The translations under genes and the position numbers were made by a program. The notes below the pieces were generated by a model. It saw only the letters and a list, made by a program, of their open reading frames with translations. It was not told where the DNA came from and ran no database searches. From Cupriavidus phytohabitans (lineage in GTDB: Bacteria; Pseudomonadota; Gammaproteobacteria; Burkholderiales; Burkholderiaceae), in assembly GCF_000426345.1 (NCBI RefSeq), contig NZ_AUFE01000003.1:1-64000 (forward strand): a stretch of DNA of 64,000 nt, given 5' to 3'. Of the stretch, positions 25,727 through 35,276 are shown in pieces (position 1 is the first letter of the stretch; each line of letters begins with the position of its first letter).

Positions 25727-26683
25727 ATGGCCCTGCAGCAGACGCTGGTCATTCACGAAGCCCTGGACAGCCCGCACGCCAACGGTGCGGTCGCCAGCGA
25801 ACTGTTCGCGCCCTACGCCGGCGCCGGCGTGACCGTGCAAGTCACCACGGTCAATAACGCGCCGCCCGAGAACACGGCCAATACCACCGACTTCATCACC
25901 ATCGTGATCCCCGGCACCGCCGGCAAGCGCGGCGGCGGCAAGGCACCGACGCTGGGCGTGATCGGCCGCAACGGCGCCATCGGCGCGCGTCCGGAACTGG
26001 TGGGCCTGGTGTCCGATGCAGACGGCCCGATCGGCTGCCTGGCGGTGGCGCTGAAGCTCGCGCAGATGAAGGCGCGCGGCGACCACCTCGCCGGCGACGT
26101 GATCGTGACCACGCACCTGTCGACCGATGTCTCGATGCAGCCGCACGACCCGGTGCCGTTCATGGGCATGCCGGTGTCCTCCGACACCATGAACGATTAC
26201 CAGGTGCTGCCGGAAATGGAAGCGATCCTGTCGATCGACGCATCCAAGGGCAACAGCATCATCAAGCACCGGGGCTTCGCCATCTCGCCGACGGCGATGC
26301 AGGGTTACATCCTGCGCGTGGCGCCGGACCTGGTGGCGACGATGGAATCGACCACCGGCTGCCCGGCGGTGACCTTCCCGATCTCGCTGCAGGACATCAC
26401 GCCGTACCACAACGGGCTGTACCACTTCAACAGCATCATGCAGCCGCACGTTGCCACGGCGGCGCCCGTGGTTGGCGTGGCAGTGACCGCGCAGTCAGTG
26501 GTATCGGGCAGCGCCACCTCGGCCAACCACGAGATCGACATCGCCGAGGCGGTGCGCTTCTGCGTGGAGGTGGCCAAACGCTTCGGCGTCGGCAAGTGCC
26601 AGTTCTTCAATGCTGCCGAGTGGGAAAAGATCCGCGCGATCTATCCCGACCTGTCGGTATTCCAGACCGCCGGCAAGCGCTGA
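25727..26683 (+). CDS. DUF1177-family protein
   Basis: A 318-residue soluble protein that I recognise as DUF1177, a family of unknown function. Features include 'HEALDSPHANGAVASELF', 'IVIPGTAGKRGGG', 'VTTHLSTDVSMQPHDPVPFMG' and 'IDASKGNSIIKHRG'. Several conserved His/Asp residues would suit a metal-dependent hydrolase, but that is speculation. It is the last gene of the OPT operon and ends close to the convergent DedA-rhodanese gene. The family's co-occurrence with OPT transporters and PepE could be tested. Confidence 0.8.
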   Translation: MALQQTLVIHEALDSPHANGAVASELFAPYAGAGVTVQVTTVNNAPPENTANTTDFITIVIPGTAGKRGGGKAPTLGVIGRNGAIGARPELVGLVSDADGPIGCLAVALKLAQMKARGDHLAGDVIVTTHLSTDVSMQPHDPVPFMGMPVSSDTMNDYQVLPEMEAILSIDASKGNSIIKHRGFAISPTAMQGYILRVAPDLVATMESTTGCPAVTFPISLQDITPYHNGLYHFNSIMQPHVATAAPVVGVAVTAQSVVSGSATSANHEIDIAEAVRFCVEVAKRFGVGKCQFFNAAEWEKIRAIYPDLSVFQTAGKR

Positions 26684-26693
26684 GGCTTGCGGC

Positions 26694-27674
26694 TCAGCGC
26701 GCCGCCACCTTGCCCGGATCCGGATGCGTGACGACAGGCGGCACGGTCTCGCCGTGCCGCCGCTTCCACTCGTCGAAGCCGCCGGCGAGCGCCCAGGTTT
26801 TTGGATAACCGGCAACACGCAGGCGTTCGGCCAGCAGCGCCGCGGACATCTCGTTCGGGCAGGCGCAATAGACCACGATGTCGGCCTCGGCAGGCGGCAC
26901 GCCCAGCGCGTCGAGGCTGTCGAGCGCGCCCTGCATGTCGAGCACCATCGAGCCGGGGATGCGCTCCATCGGCATGTCGCCATGGGCCCGCACGTCGATC
27001 ACGACGGGCAGCGTGCCGGCCAGGCGGCGCGATTCCAGTTCATCCACGCTCATGCGCGGCACGCGCTTCGTGATGCGCAGCAGCCGGAAGCGGCGCCACG
27101 AGCGCCACGCCAGGAACACCAGGAACGCCACCACCACCGCCACCAGCGCCATATGGCCGTAGGTGCTGAAGCCCTCCAGGATGGCGTCGATAAAGTCGCT
27201 GAACACCACGCCGATCAGCAGGCCGCTGCCGGCCCACACCAGCGCGCCGATCGCGTCATAGAACAGGAACACCGGCAGCGGCGTGCCGGTCATGCCGGCC
27301 ATCGCGGTTGACAGCGCGCCGGCACCGGGCAGCAGCTTCGCGACCACCAGCGAGCGCGGCCCCACGCGCAGGTACAGCGACTGGGTCTGGCGGATGCAGG
27401 AATCGGGCGAGATCGATACCTTGCAGATGGTGCGCAGCATCGGCTGCCCAAGCCGGCGGCCGGCGAAGTACCACCCGGTATCGGCAATCAGGCAGGCGAC
27501 GATCACCGCGGCCAGCACCGCGCCGATCGACGGACCGGTTTCCTGCATGCCGAGCGCGCCAGCGACGAACAGCATCGGGTACGCCGGCACCGGCAGCCCC
27601 GCCTGTTCGACCAGCACGTTCAGGAATACCAGCATCAGCCCGTGGTTTTCCAGCAAGGCCTGTAACTCTCCCAC
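26694..27674 (-). CDS. DedA-family membrane protein fused to a rhodanese domain
   Basis: A 326-residue fusion. Residues 1-200 are a DedA (SNARE-associated) membrane domain with re-entrant hydrophobic segments ('LPVPAYPMLFVAGALG', 'AKLLPGAGALSTAMAGMTG'). Residues 215-310 form a rhodanese module with 'VIDVRAHGD' and the active-site Cys in 'VVYCACPNE'. DedA proteins act in envelope homeostasis and lipid flipping; rhodaneses carry sulfane sulfur. The coupling of the two is known in proteobacteria but its role is unclear. It converges on the DUF1177 gene with a 10-nt gap. Confidence 0.9.
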   Translation of the reverse strand: MGELQALLENHGLMLVFLNVLVEQAGLPVPAYPMLFVAGALGMQETGPSIGAVLAAVIVACLIADTGWYFAGRRLGQPMLRTICKVSISPDSCIRQTQSLYLRVGPRSLVVAKLLPGAGALSTAMAGMTGTPLPVFLFYDAIGALVWAGSGLLIGVVFSDFIDAILEGFSTYGHMALVAVVVAFLVFLAWRSWRRFRLLRITKRVPRMSVDELESRRLAGTLPVVIDVRAHGDMPMERIPGSMVLDMQGALDSLDALGVPPAEADIVVYCACPNEMSAALLAERLRVAGYPKTWALAGGFDEWKRRHGETVPPVVTHPDPGKVAAR

Positions 27675-27781
27675 CGTGTGCTCTCCCTTGGTTCAGGATG
27701 CCAGTGTGCCAGCCGGCTGCGGCCAATGCACGGGGTGGCTTTGCATGGACGCATCAAAATTATTGACTACCCAGCACCTAC

Positions 27782-27794
27782 GTTGTCCTACAAC
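27782..27794. promoter_or_regulatory. Short palindrome fitting the FadR/GntR operator pattern
   Basis: GTTGT-CCT-ACAAC is a perfect palindrome and fits TNGTNNNACNA, the core bound by FadR-type GntR regulators. It lies about 108 nt from the DedA gene start and 230 nt before the KDG dehydratase gene. The rest of 27675-28022 has only the second operator at 27932. Confidence 0.35.
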
Positions 27795-27931
27795 CAGATG
27801 TCAATCAATTGTTATGGCACCGAGTCATGCCTGCCTTCTTCCAATGCACTGCCCTACGCCCGCCGCGCGCCATCTCTTCTCCCGGTAAACCCCCGGGCCG
27901 GTCCTACCCCTATTGCCTTTGCCGAGCCGTT

Positions 27932-27944
27932 GTCGTACGATGAC
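27932..27944 (-). promoter_or_regulatory. Glucarate-regulon GntR operator, site 1
   Basis: Read on the minus strand this is GTCATCGTACGAC, matching sites 2 (34355) and 3 (35277) at 12 of 13 and 11 of 13 positions. It is flanked by TGATAAC, as site 2 is. It lies about 80 nt ahead of the KDG dehydratase gene. The core TTGTCGTACGA fits the FadR-type pattern TNGTNNNACNA. Confidence 0.7.
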
Positions 27945-28022
27945 TGATAACTCGGATGACCTGCCGCCCGGCAAGCCTCCGCCGTCACCACCCTGGGCCG
28001 CCGGCCCGATCAGGATTTCGCA

Positions 28023-28937
28023 ATGCTCGCACCTAACGAACTCAAGCAGATCGTCTCCGAAGGCCTGCTGTCCTTTCCCATTACCGACTTCGACGCCAAG
28101 GGCGACTTCAACGCGAAGTCCTATGCCGCCCGCCTGGAATGGCTGGCCCCGTATGGCGCCACCGCGCTGTTCGCCGCCGGTGGCACCGGCGAGTTCTTCT
28201 CGCTGACCCCCGCCGACTACACCGCCGTGGTCGATACCGCGGTCAAGACCTGCGCAGGCAAGGTGCCCATCCTGGCCGGCGCCGGCGGCCCGACCCGCAC
28301 CGCCATCGCCTACGCGCAGGAAGCCCAGCGCCTGGGCGCCGCCGGCGTGCTGCTGCTGCCGCACTACCTGACCGAAGCCAGCCAGGACGGCATCGCCGCC
28401 CACGTGGAAGAGGTCTGCAAGTCGGTCGACATCGGCGTGATCGTCTACAACCGCGCCAACTCCAGGCTGAACGCCGACCAACTGGCCCGCCTGGCCGACC
28501 GTTGCCCCAACCTGATCGGCTTCAAGGATGGCGTGGGCGACATCGAGTCCATGGTCAGCATCCGCCGCAAGCTGGGCGACCGCTTCTCGTACCTGGGCGG
28601 CCTGCCCACGGCGGAAGTCTACGCCGCCGCCTACAAGGCGCTGGGCGTGCCGGTGTACTCGTCGGCGGTGTTCAACTTCATCCCGAAAACCGCGATGGAC
28701 TTCTACCGGGCCATCGCCGCGGACGACCAGGAGACCGTGGGCCGCCTGATCGACAACTTCTTCCTCCCGTACCTGGCCATCCGCAACCGCAAGGCCGGCT
28801 ACGCCGTCAGCATCGTCAAGGCCGGTGCCCGCATCGTCGGCCGCGACGGCGGCCCGGTGCGCGCGCCGTTGACCGACCTGACCGGCGAAGAAATGGAAAT
28901 GCTGGGCACGCTGATCAACAAGCTCGGCCCGCAGTAA
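28023..28937 (+). CDS. kdgD: 5-dehydro-4-deoxyglucarate dehydratase (KdgD)
   Basis: A 304-residue member of the dihydrodipicolinate synthase/N-acetylneuraminate lyase family. The Schiff-base lysine is Lys168 in '[10 protein letters not shown]', with Tyr142 in 'VYNR'; '[12 protein letters not shown]' is the substrate loop. The enzyme turns 5-keto-4-deoxyglucarate into 2-oxoglutarate semialdehyde with loss of water and CO2. It is followed by the semialdehyde dehydrogenase, and glucarate dehydratase lies 4 kb away under a matching operator. The pathway is therefore complete from glucarate to 2-oxoglutarate. Confidence 0.93.
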   Translation: MLAPNELKQIVSEGLLSFPITDFDAKGDFNAKSYAARLEWLAPYGATALFAAGGTGEFFSLTPADYTAVVDTAVKTCAGKVPILAGAGGPTRTAIAYAQEAQRLGAAGVLLLPHYLTEASQDGIAAHVEEVCKSVDIGVIVYNRANSRLNADQLARLADRCPNLIGFKDGVGDIESMVSIRRKLGDRFSYLGGLPTAEVYAAAYKALGVPVYSSAVFNFIPKTAMDFYRAIAADDQETVGRLIDNFFLPYLAIRNRKAGYAVSIVKAGARIVGRDGGPVRAPLTDLTGEEMEMLGTLINKLGPQ

Positions 28938-29050
28938 TCCTTTCTGCCATTACACGGCGACAGGCCGGCCGCGGGGCGCTTTGCCCTCCGGCCGGCTTGT
29001 CCACTTTTGCCACCCTCTGCCACACTCAAACGCTGACAAGGAAACCTCCC

Positions 29051-30577
29051 ATGCAAATCACCGGCGACATGCTGATCGGCGCGCAAGCCGTGCGCGGCAC
29101 CGAATCGACGCTGCAGGCCATCAACCCGGCCACGGGCGAGACCCTGGGCCCCGACTTCCACGGCGGCGGCCAAGCCGACGTCGAGCGCGCCTGCGCGCTG
29201 GCCGAAGCGGCCTTCGACACCTATCGCAATACTTCGTCCGAGCAGCGCGCGGCCTTCCTGGAAGCGATCGCCGCCGGCATCGAGGCACTGGGCGACACGC
29301 TGATCGAGCGTGCCCACCAGGAAAGCGGCCTGCCGGTCGCGCGCCTGCAGGGCGAGCGCGGCCGCACCGCCGGCCAGTTGCGCCTGTTCGCGACCGTGCT
29401 GCGCGAAGGCCGCTGGCAGGAGGCCACCTTCGACGCCGCGCTGCCCGAGCGCACCCCGCCGCGCCCCGACCTGCGCATGCAACGCATCGCCATTGGCCCG
29501 GTGGCGGTGTTCGGTGCCAGCAACTTCCCGCTGGCCTTCTCGGTCGCCGGCGGCGACACGGCCTCGGCGCTGGCAGCCGGTTGCCCGGTGGTGGTCAAGG
29601 CGCATTCTGCGCACCTGGGCACGTCCGAGCTGGTCGGCCGCGTGATCCAGAAAGCCGTGCAGGATGCCGGCCTGCCGGAAGGCGTGTTTTCGCTGCTGGT
29701 GGGCGCGGGCAATGTCGTGGGCACGGCGCTGGTGTCGCATCCCGCGATCCAGGCGGTCGGCTTCACCGGTTCGCGTTCGGGCGGCATGGCGCTGATGCAG
29801 GCAGCCAACGCCCGGCCGCAGCCGATTCCCGTGTACGCCGAGATGAGCAGCATCAACCCGGTGTTCCTGCTGCCCGCCGCGCTGCAGGCGCGCGGCGCCG
29901 AGATTGGACGCCAGCTGGTCGATTCGCTGGTGCTGGGCGTCGGCCAGTTCTGTACCAACCCCGGCCTGGTCATCGGCATCGAAGGCCCGGCGCTGGACCA
30001 GTTCCGCGCCGCGGCGCTCGACGCGCTGGGTGGCAAGCCGGCGGCGACCATGCTGACGCCGGGCATCCATGCCGCCTATGAAAAGGGCGTGGCGCAGCTG
30101 TCGTCGCTGGATGGCCTGCAGCGCATCGGCGACGGGGTTGCCGCCACGGGGGTCAACCAGGCCCGTCCGGTGATGTTCGAAACCACCGCCGCGCAATTCC
30201 TCGCCGATCACCGCATGCAGGCCGAAGTGTTCGGCCCGTCGACGGTGCTGGTGGTGTGCCGCGACCTGGAAGAGATGCTCGCGCTGGCACGCCAGCTGGA
30301 GGGCCAGCTCACCGCCACCATGCAGCTCGACGACGCCGACCATGAGGCCGCGCGCCAACTGCTGCCGGTGCTGGAGCGCAAGGCCGGGCGCGTGCTGTGC
30401 AACGGCTATCCGACCGGGGTGGAAGTGGCTTATGCGATGGTGCATGGCGGGCCGTTCCCGGCCACGTCGGACGTGCGCTCGACCTCGGTCGGCGCCACGG
30501 CGATCGATCGTTTCCTGCGCCCGGTCTGCTACCAGAACCTGCCGCAGGGATTGCTGCCGGCGGCGCTGCAGGGATAA
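29051..30577 (+). CDS. 2,5-dioxovalerate (alpha-ketoglutarate semialdehyde) dehydrogenase
   Basis: A 508-residue aldehyde dehydrogenase of the type found in glucarate/galactarate operons. The catalytic cysteine is Cys301 in '[10 protein letters not shown]', with '[32 protein letters not shown]' as the NAD(P) region and 'GFTGSRSGG' after it. It oxidises 2-oxoglutarate semialdehyde, the product of the upstream KdgD, to 2-oxoglutarate. It follows kdgD by 113 nt and is ended by a terminator at 30599-30622. Confidence 0.9.
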   Translation: MQITGDMLIGAQAVRGTESTLQAINPATGETLGPDFHGGGQADVERACALAEAAFDTYRNTSSEQRAAFLEAIAAGIEALGDTLIERAHQESGLPVARLQGERGRTAGQLRLFATVLREGRWQEATFDAALPERTPPRPDLRMQRIAIGPVAVFGASNFPLAFSVAGGDTASALAAGCPVVVKAHSAHLGTSELVGRVIQKAVQDAGLPEGVFSLLVGAGNVVGTALVSHPAIQAVGFTGSRSGGMALMQAANARPQPIPVYAEMSSINPVFLLPAALQARGAEIGRQLVDSLVLGVGQFCTNPGLVIGIEGPALDQFRAAALDALGGKPAATMLTPGIHAAYEKGVAQLSSLDGLQRIGDGVAATGVNQARPVMFETTAAQFLADHRMQAEVFGPSTVLVVCRDLEEMLALARQLEGQLTATMQLDDADHEAARQLLPVLERKAGRVLCNGYPTGVEVAYAMVHGGPFPATSDVRSTSVGATAIDRFLRPVCYQNLPQGLLPAALQG

Positions 30578-30598
30578 GCGCAGCGCCTGCAGTGACTG

Positions 30599-30622
30599 GC
30601 CCCGCCTTGTGCGGGGCTTTTT
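30599..30622 (+). terminator. Rho-independent terminator of the kdgD operon
   Basis: A 7-bp stem (GCCCCGC / GCGGGGC) with a short loop is followed by TTTTTG. It ends rightward transcription from the aldehyde dehydrogenase gene. Next to it is a 15-nt direct repeat (AATCGCCGGCGCAAG, twice). Confidence 0.85.
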
Positions 30623-30662
30623 GTTTTGAATCGCCGGCGCAAGAATCGCCGGCGCAAGGACA

Positions 30663-30691
30663 AACGGCCCGCGTTCAACACGCGGGCCGTT
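30663..30691 (-). terminator. Hairpin, probable terminator of the leftward Bug-receptor operon
   Basis: An 11-bp perfect stem (AACGGCCCGCG / CGCGGGCCGTT) with a 7-nt loop, 50 nt past the stop of the leftward gene at 30741. Only a short T-run (TTTG) follows on the minus strand, so termination may be partial. Confidence 0.6.
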
Positions 30692-30740
30692 ATGGCATCG
30701 CAGCGCCCCTGCGGGGCGTCGGAGCAAATATCCCTGCGTA

Positions 30741-31742
30741 TCAAGCCTCCAGCTTGATCCCCGCCTGCTTCACTACCCCCGCCCAGCGCGCCTGCTCGGC
30801 AACAAAGAACTTGCCGGTTTCTGCCGGCGTCATCGTGACCACTTCAGCACCCTGCTGGACCAGTTGCGAACGCAGTTCTGGAGCGCGGATGATCTTGATC
30901 AGCTCGGCGTTGATCCGCGTCACCAGCGCATCCGGCATGCTGGCCGGCGCCATCACGCCCTGCCACGTGCCCGATTCAAAATTGGGCACGCCCTGCTCGG
31001 CAATGGTCGGCACGTTCTGCAGCAGCGGCATGCGCGTGCGCTTGGACTGGGCGATCAGCTTGAGCTTGCCCGACTGCACATGCGGCAGCGTGGCCAGCAT
31101 GCCGTTCATCAGCACCTGCGCGCTGCCGCCGACGGTATCGGCGATCGCCTGCGAGCCGCCCTTGTACGGCACGTATTGCCACTTGGCGCCGGTGGCCTGC
31201 TCCACCGCCACGCCGGCCAGGTGGGGCGCGCTGCCGATCGCGGTCACGGCAAAGTTCAGCTGGCTGCGCTTGGACAGCTCGACCAGTTCTTTCAGGTTGC
31301 TGACCTGCACCGACGGATGCACCACCAGCAGGTGCGGCGAGTACGCCAGCATCGTCACCGGCTTCAGGTCCTTGGCGATATTGAAGGTCAGCTTGGTATA
31401 GACCGAGGGGCTGATCGCCAGCGCGCCGATGTCGCACAGCATCAGCGTGTGGTTGTCGGTGGCCTGCGCGACCAGTGCCGCGCCGACGTTGCCGTTGGCG
31501 CCGGGCTTGTTGTCGACCACCACGGACTGGCCCAGCGCTTCGCCCAGCTGCTTGCTGATCAGGCGCGCGATGATGTCTGACGAACCGCCGGCGGTGTACG
31601 GCACGATCAGGCGGATCGGGCGCGTCGGCCACGCCTGCTGCGCGGCATGCGCGCCGGTTGCCAGGCCAGCCAGCGGGCCGGCGGCGATGCCCGCGGCCAA
31701 CGCGGAAGTCTGCTTGAGGAAGATGCGGCGTCCCTGGGTCAT
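30741..31742 (-). CDS. Bug-family (TctC) periplasmic receptor
   Basis: A 333-residue solute-binding protein of the tripartite tricarboxylate receptor family. 'GRRIFLKQTSALAAG' is a twin-arginine-like signal. The Bug marks follow: 'WPTRPIRLIVPYTAGGSSD', 'VVVDNKPGANGNVGA' and 'YVPYKGGSQAIAD'. It is the last gene of a leftward set that begins with glucarate dehydratase, so an aldarate or related dicarboxylate is the likely ligand. No tctAB membrane genes are nearby, as is common for Bug genes in this group. Confidence 0.92.
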   Translation of the reverse strand: MTQGRRIFLKQTSALAAGIAAGPLAGLATGAHAAQQAWPTRPIRLIVPYTAGGSSDIIARLISKQLGEALGQSVVVDNKPGANGNVGAALVAQATDNHTLMLCDIGALAISPSVYTKLTFNIAKDLKPVTMLAYSPHLLVVHPSVQVSNLKELVELSKRSQLNFAVTAIGSAPHLAGVAVEQATGAKWQYVPYKGGSQAIADTVGGSAQVLMNGMLATLPHVQSGKLKLIAQSKRTRMPLLQNVPTIAEQGVPNFESGTWQGVMAPASMPDALVTRINAELIKIIRAPELRSQLVQQGAEVVTMTPAETGKFFVAEQARWAGVVKQAGIKLEA

Positions 31743-31830
31743 GCTATGTCTCCATTGTTGTTGCAAGTGCGCCGGCGCGGCACGGTGGTCGTGCGGCGGC
31801 CGGCGCTGTCGGTGTGTTAGTCAGGTGCGG

Positions 31831-31874
31831 TTGATGCCTGTTGCTGCCTGTTGCTGTCTGTCGCTGCCTGTTGC
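31831..31874 (+). repeat. 10-bp tandem repeat, about 4.4 copies
   Basis: Units of TTGCTGCCTG (with single changes) run head to tail between the two Bug-receptor genes, ending at the stop of the gene at 31877. The repeat lies in the short untranslated spacer and could vary in copy number by slippage. Confidence 0.85.
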
Positions 31875-31876
31875 GC

Positions 31877-32905
31877 TCAGTCGAGCACGATGCGGCCCTT
31901 CTCGATCACGGTCTTCCAGCGCTGCAGTTCCTGCGCTTCAAACTGGCTGAACTGCTCGGGCGTGTTCGCGACCACCTCGAAGCCGTTCTCCGACAGCTTC
32001 TGGCGCATCCTGGGGTCGTTCAACGCGCCGACCAGCGCGCCATGCAGGCGCGTCTTCACGTCGGCGGGCAGTCCCCGCGGCGCGGCGACGCCCTGCCACG
32101 AATAGACCTCGACCTCCTTGACGCCGGCTTCCGCCATGGTCGGCACGTTGGGCAGCACGGCGGAGCGCTTGTCCGCCGTCACCGCCAGCGCCTTGAGCTT
32201 GCCGGTACGGATGTGCTGCAGCACCGCGTTGATGTTCTGGAACGACACGTCCACCTGGCCGGCGAGCAGGTCGGAGATGGCCGGCGCACCGCCCTTGTAT
32301 GGCACGTGCAGGCCGTCGGTGCCGGTCTTCTGCCAGAACAGCGCCGCGGTCAGGTGGTCGGACGACCCCGCGCCGGACGAGGCAAAGCTGACCTTGCCCG
32401 GGTTCTTCTTCATGTGCGCCACCAGTTCCTGCACGTTCTTCGCCGGGAACTGCGGATTGACCACCAGCACGTTAGGCGCGCGTACCGCCACCGTCAGCAG
32501 GTCGAAGTCCTTGACCGGGTCGTAGCCCAGGTTCTTCTGCAGGAACGGGTTGACGGCAAAGACGCCGATCGACGCCACCAGCATGGTGTAGCCGTCCGCC
32601 GGCGCGCGCTTGACGAAGGTCGCGCCGATGGCTCCGGTTGCGCCGGGCTTGTTGTCGACCACGAAGGGCTGGCCCAGCTTCTCGTTGAGCGGCGCCGTCA
32701 GCATGCGCGCGATGGTGTCGGTGGAGCCGCCCGCGGGGAACGGCACCACCACCGAGACCGGGCGCTGCGGCCAGTCTTGCGCGGCCCGGGCGCTGCCCGC
32801 CGTCAACGCGGCCAGCGCGGCGACGGTCAGCACCGAGCCGACGGCAACCACGCGCAGCCAGGCTTGCAGGCGCAGCGCGCCCGTGCGTTGGAAGGGATAC
32901 ATCAT
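31877..32905 (-). CDS. Bug-family (TctC) periplasmic receptor
   Basis: A 342-residue Bug receptor with a long N-terminal signal segment (residues about 15-41, ending 'GSARA'). The family marks are 'WPQRPVSVVVPFPAGGSTD', 'VVDNKPGATGAIGA' and 'VPYKGGAPAISDLL'. It sits 42 nt after the glucarate dehydratase gene and is presumably co-transcribed with it. Two ATG codons are adjacent (32905 and 32902); AGGAGA upstream serves either. It differs clearly in sequence from the next Bug gene, so the pair probably binds different ligands. Confidence 0.92.
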   Translation of the reverse strand: MMYPFQRTGALRLQAWLRVVAVGSVLTVAALAALTAGSARAAQDWPQRPVSVVVPFPAGGSTDTIARMLTAPLNEKLGQPFVVDNKPGATGAIGATFVKRAPADGYTMLVASIGVFAVNPFLQKNLGYDPVKDFDLLTVAVRAPNVLVVNPQFPAKNVQELVAHMKKNPGKVSFASSGAGSSDHLTAALFWQKTGTDGLHVPYKGGAPAISDLLAGQVDVSFQNINAVLQHIRTGKLKALAVTADKRSAVLPNVPTMAEAGVKEVEVYSWQGVAAPRGLPADVKTRLHGALVGALNDPRMRQKLSENGFEVVANTPEQFSQFEAQELQRWKTVIEKGRIVLD

Positions 32906-32947
32906 TGTCTCCTGCTAAATCTTGTCGATGCCGGACTGCCGTCCGGG

Positions 32948-34321
32948 TCAGCGCACCATGCAGGGCGCCTTGTTGTTGAACTGCCAGCCGGGGATCAGGA
33001 ACTGCATGGCGATGGCATCGTCGCGAGCGCCCAGGCCCTTGCTCTGGTACAGCGCGTGGGCGCGGCCCAGCGCGTCCATGTCGAGTTCCACGCCAAGGCC
33101 CGGCGTCTTCGGCACCTCCACCAGGCCGTTCTCGATCTTCAGCGGCGCCTTGGTCAGGTTCTCGCCGTCCTGCCAGATCCAGTGCGTGTCGATGGCGGTG
33201 ACGCGGCCCGGCGCGGCGGCGGCCACGTGGGTGAACATCGCCAGCGAGATATCGAAGTGGTTGTTCGAGTGCGAGCCCCAGGTCAGGCCCCATTCGGCGC
33301 ACATCTGCGCCACGCGCACCGAACCCTGCAAGGTCCAGAAATGCGGGTCGGCCAGCGGGATGTCGACCGACTGCAGGCGCACCGCATGGCCCATCTGGCG
33401 CCAGTCGGTGGCGATCATGTTGGTCGCCGTGGGCAGGCCGGTGGCGGTACGGAACTCGGCCATCACTTCGCGGCCGGAATAGCCGTCCTCGGCACCGCAC
33501 GGGTCTTCGGCGTAGGCGAGCACGCCGCGCTTGTCACGGCACAGGCGCACGGCCTCGGCCAGCGACCAGGCGCCGTTGGGGTCGAGCGTGATGCGCGCCT
33601 TCGGGAAGCGCTCGGCCAGCGCCAGGATCGCCTGCATCTCTTCGTCGCCGCGCAGCACGCCGCCCTTGAGCTTGAAGTCGTTGAAGCCGTAGCGTTCGTA
33701 CGCGGCCTCGGCCAGGCGGACGACCGCCTCGGGCGTCATCGCCACTTCATTGCGCAGGCGGAACCAGGCGTTGTCGGCATCGGGCTCGGTGCGGTAGTCC
33801 AGCGTGGTGCGCTGGCGGTCGCCGATATAGAACAGGTAGCCCAGCATCTCGACGGCGTCGCGCTGCTGGCCTTCGCCCAGCAGTGCCGCCACCGGCACCT
33901 CCAGGTGCTGGCCAAGCAGGTCGAGCAGCGCCGCTTCCAGCGCGGTGACGGCATGGATAGTGATGCGCAGGTCGAAGGTCTGCAGGCCGCGGCCGCCGGC
34001 ATCGCGGCTGGCGAAGGTGGCACGCACGCGGTTCAGGATGGCCTGGTATTGGCCGATGGGCTGCCCGACCAGCAGCGGCCGGGCGTCTTCCAGCGTCTGG
34101 CGGATGCCTTCGCCGCCCGGCACTTCGCCCACGCCGGTGTGGCCGGCGCTGTCGCGCAGGATCACGATATTGCGCGTGAAGTACGGGCCATGCGCGCCGG
34201 ACAGGTTCATCAGCATGCTGTCGTGCCCGGCAACGGGCACCACGGTGAGTTCGGTCACCACGGGAGTCTGGCCGGCACCGGCGTGCGTGGCGGGGGCGGC
34301 GGAAGTGGCGGGATGGGTCAT
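32948..34321 (-). CDS. gudD: Glucarate dehydratase (enolase superfamily)
   Basis: The 457-residue protein matches the GlucD/GudD family. It shows the '[10 protein letters not shown]' KxK acid/base lysines of the enolase barrel, metal ligands in '[11 protein letters not shown]' and '[11 protein letters not shown]', and '[25 protein letters not shown]' carrying the catalytic His. It dehydrates D-glucarate (and often L-idarate) to 5-keto-4-deoxyglucarate, the substrate of KdgD at 28023. It is divergent from the GntR gene with the operator at 34349-34373 between them. The N-terminus carries an Ala/Thr/Pro-rich extension of about 20 residues. Confidence 0.93.
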   Translation of the reverse strand: MTHPATSAAPATHAGAGQTPVVTELTVVPVAGHDSMLMNLSGAHGPYFTRNIVILRDSAGHTGVGEVPGGEGIRQTLEDARPLLVGQPIGQYQAILNRVRATFASRDAGGRGLQTFDLRITIHAVTALEAALLDLLGQHLEVPVAALLGEGQQRDAVEMLGYLFYIGDRQRTTLDYRTEPDADNAWFRLRNEVAMTPEAVVRLAEAAYERYGFNDFKLKGGVLRGDEEMQAILALAERFPKARITLDPNGAWSLAEAVRLCRDKRGVLAYAEDPCGAEDGYSGREVMAEFRTATGLPTATNMIATDWRQMGHAVRLQSVDIPLADPHFWTLQGSVRVAQMCAEWGLTWGSHSNNHFDISLAMFTHVAAAAPGRVTAIDTHWIWQDGENLTKAPLKIENGLVEVPKTPGLGVELDMDALGRAHALYQSKGLGARDDAIAMQFLIPGWQFNNKAPCMVR

Positions 34322-34348
34322 TCGGGTCTGGTCTCCGGCATTGCTATG

Positions 34349-34373
34349 TTATCTGTCATCGTATGACTGATAA
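34349..34373. promoter_or_regulatory. Glucarate-regulon GntR operator, site 2
   Basis: A 25-nt near-perfect palindrome, TTATCTGTCAT, three bases, ATGACTGATAA, lies between the divergent gudD and gntR genes. It contains GTCATCGTATGAC (34355-34367), the sequence shared with sites 1 and 3. A TATAAT -10-like box (34379-34384) for the gntR gene follows directly, so binding would block that promoter. Confidence 0.8.
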
Positions 34374-34433
34374 CCCAGTATAATAAGGCCATCTCGAACC
34401 GGTCAAGTCCGGGAAACCCCGCCCGTAACCGCC

Positions 34434-35231
34434 ATGCCTACCGCACGCAATCCTGCCCTGCCCGACCCGTCCGCCGCTGCCACCAGCGCGCCCAACGCCG
34501 CCGCGGCCTTGCCGCTGCGCCGCCGCGGCCGCACGCTGGCCGAGGAAGTGGTACAGGCGCTATCCGAGGAGATCCGCCAGGGCCAGCTCAAGCCCGGCGA
34601 CAAGCTGCCGACCGAATCGGAAATCATGGCGACGCAGGGCGTAAGCCGCACGGTGGTGCGCGAGGCCTTGTCGCGGCTGCAGGCCAGCGGACTGGTCGAG
34701 ACCCGCCACGGCATCGGCACGTTCGTGCTGGCGCGCGCGGCGGAAGCGCCCTCGCCGTTCCGCATCGGGCCGGATACGCTTGGCACTGCCATCGATGTGA
34801 TGGCGATGCTGGAATTCCGCGTCAGCCTGGAGGCAGAGGCTGCCGGACTGGCCGCCGCGCGCCGCAGCGACGCCCAGCTGGCCGCCATGCGCCAGGCGCT
34901 TGACGAACTCAAGCGCAACACCGGGGCTGGCAGCGACGCGGTGGACAGCGATTTTGCCTTCCACCTGGCCATCGCGCGCGCCACCGGCAACCGCTACTTC
35001 ACCGACATCATGGGCCACCTGGGCACCATGCTGATCCCGCGCAGCCGTCTGCAGGTCAATACGCCGGAGCGCGAACAGTACCTGGAGCGCGTCCAGTTCG
35101 AGCACGAGAACATCTACGACGCAATCGAGCGCCGCGACCCGGACGCGGCCAAGGCGGCGATGCGCATGCACCTGACCAACAGCCGCGAGCGGCTGCGCAA
35201 GGCCTCGGGCTCCGGCAGCGCGCAGGCCTGA
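34434..35231 (+). CDS. GntR-family regulator (FadR subfamily), probable aldarate-responsive repressor
   Basis: A 265-residue protein. A low-complexity Ala/Pro N-terminus (about 25 residues) is followed by a GntR winged helix (30-100, '[30 protein letters not shown]') and an FCD ligand-binding domain (120-250). FCD regulators bind carboxylic acids through a metal centre. The gene is divergent from gudD, and the operator shared by gudD and kdgD makes it their likely regulator. Autoregulation is suggested by the operator next to its own -10 box. Confidence 0.9.
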   Translation: MPTARNPALPDPSAAATSAPNAAAALPLRRRGRTLAEEVVQALSEEIRQGQLKPGDKLPTESEIMATQGVSRTVVREALSRLQASGLVETRHGIGTFVLARAAEAPSPFRIGPDTLGTAIDVMAMLEFRVSLEAEAAGLAAARRSDAQLAAMRQALDELKRNTGAGSDAVDSDFAFHLAIARATGNRYFTDIMGHLGTMLIPRSRLQVNTPEREQYLERVQFEHENIYDAIERRDPDAAKAAMRMHLTNSRERLRKASGSGSAQA

Positions 35232-35276
35232 CGCCCGGAGTCCCGGACGCCCCACAGGGCGTGCCTGTGGTCCTAA

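Noticed and set aside
31841..34366. An 841-codon plus-strand frame opposite the Bug receptor and glucarate dehydratase genes
   Set aside because: It is antisense to well-recognised genes and has no family resemblance; it is a high-GC shadow.
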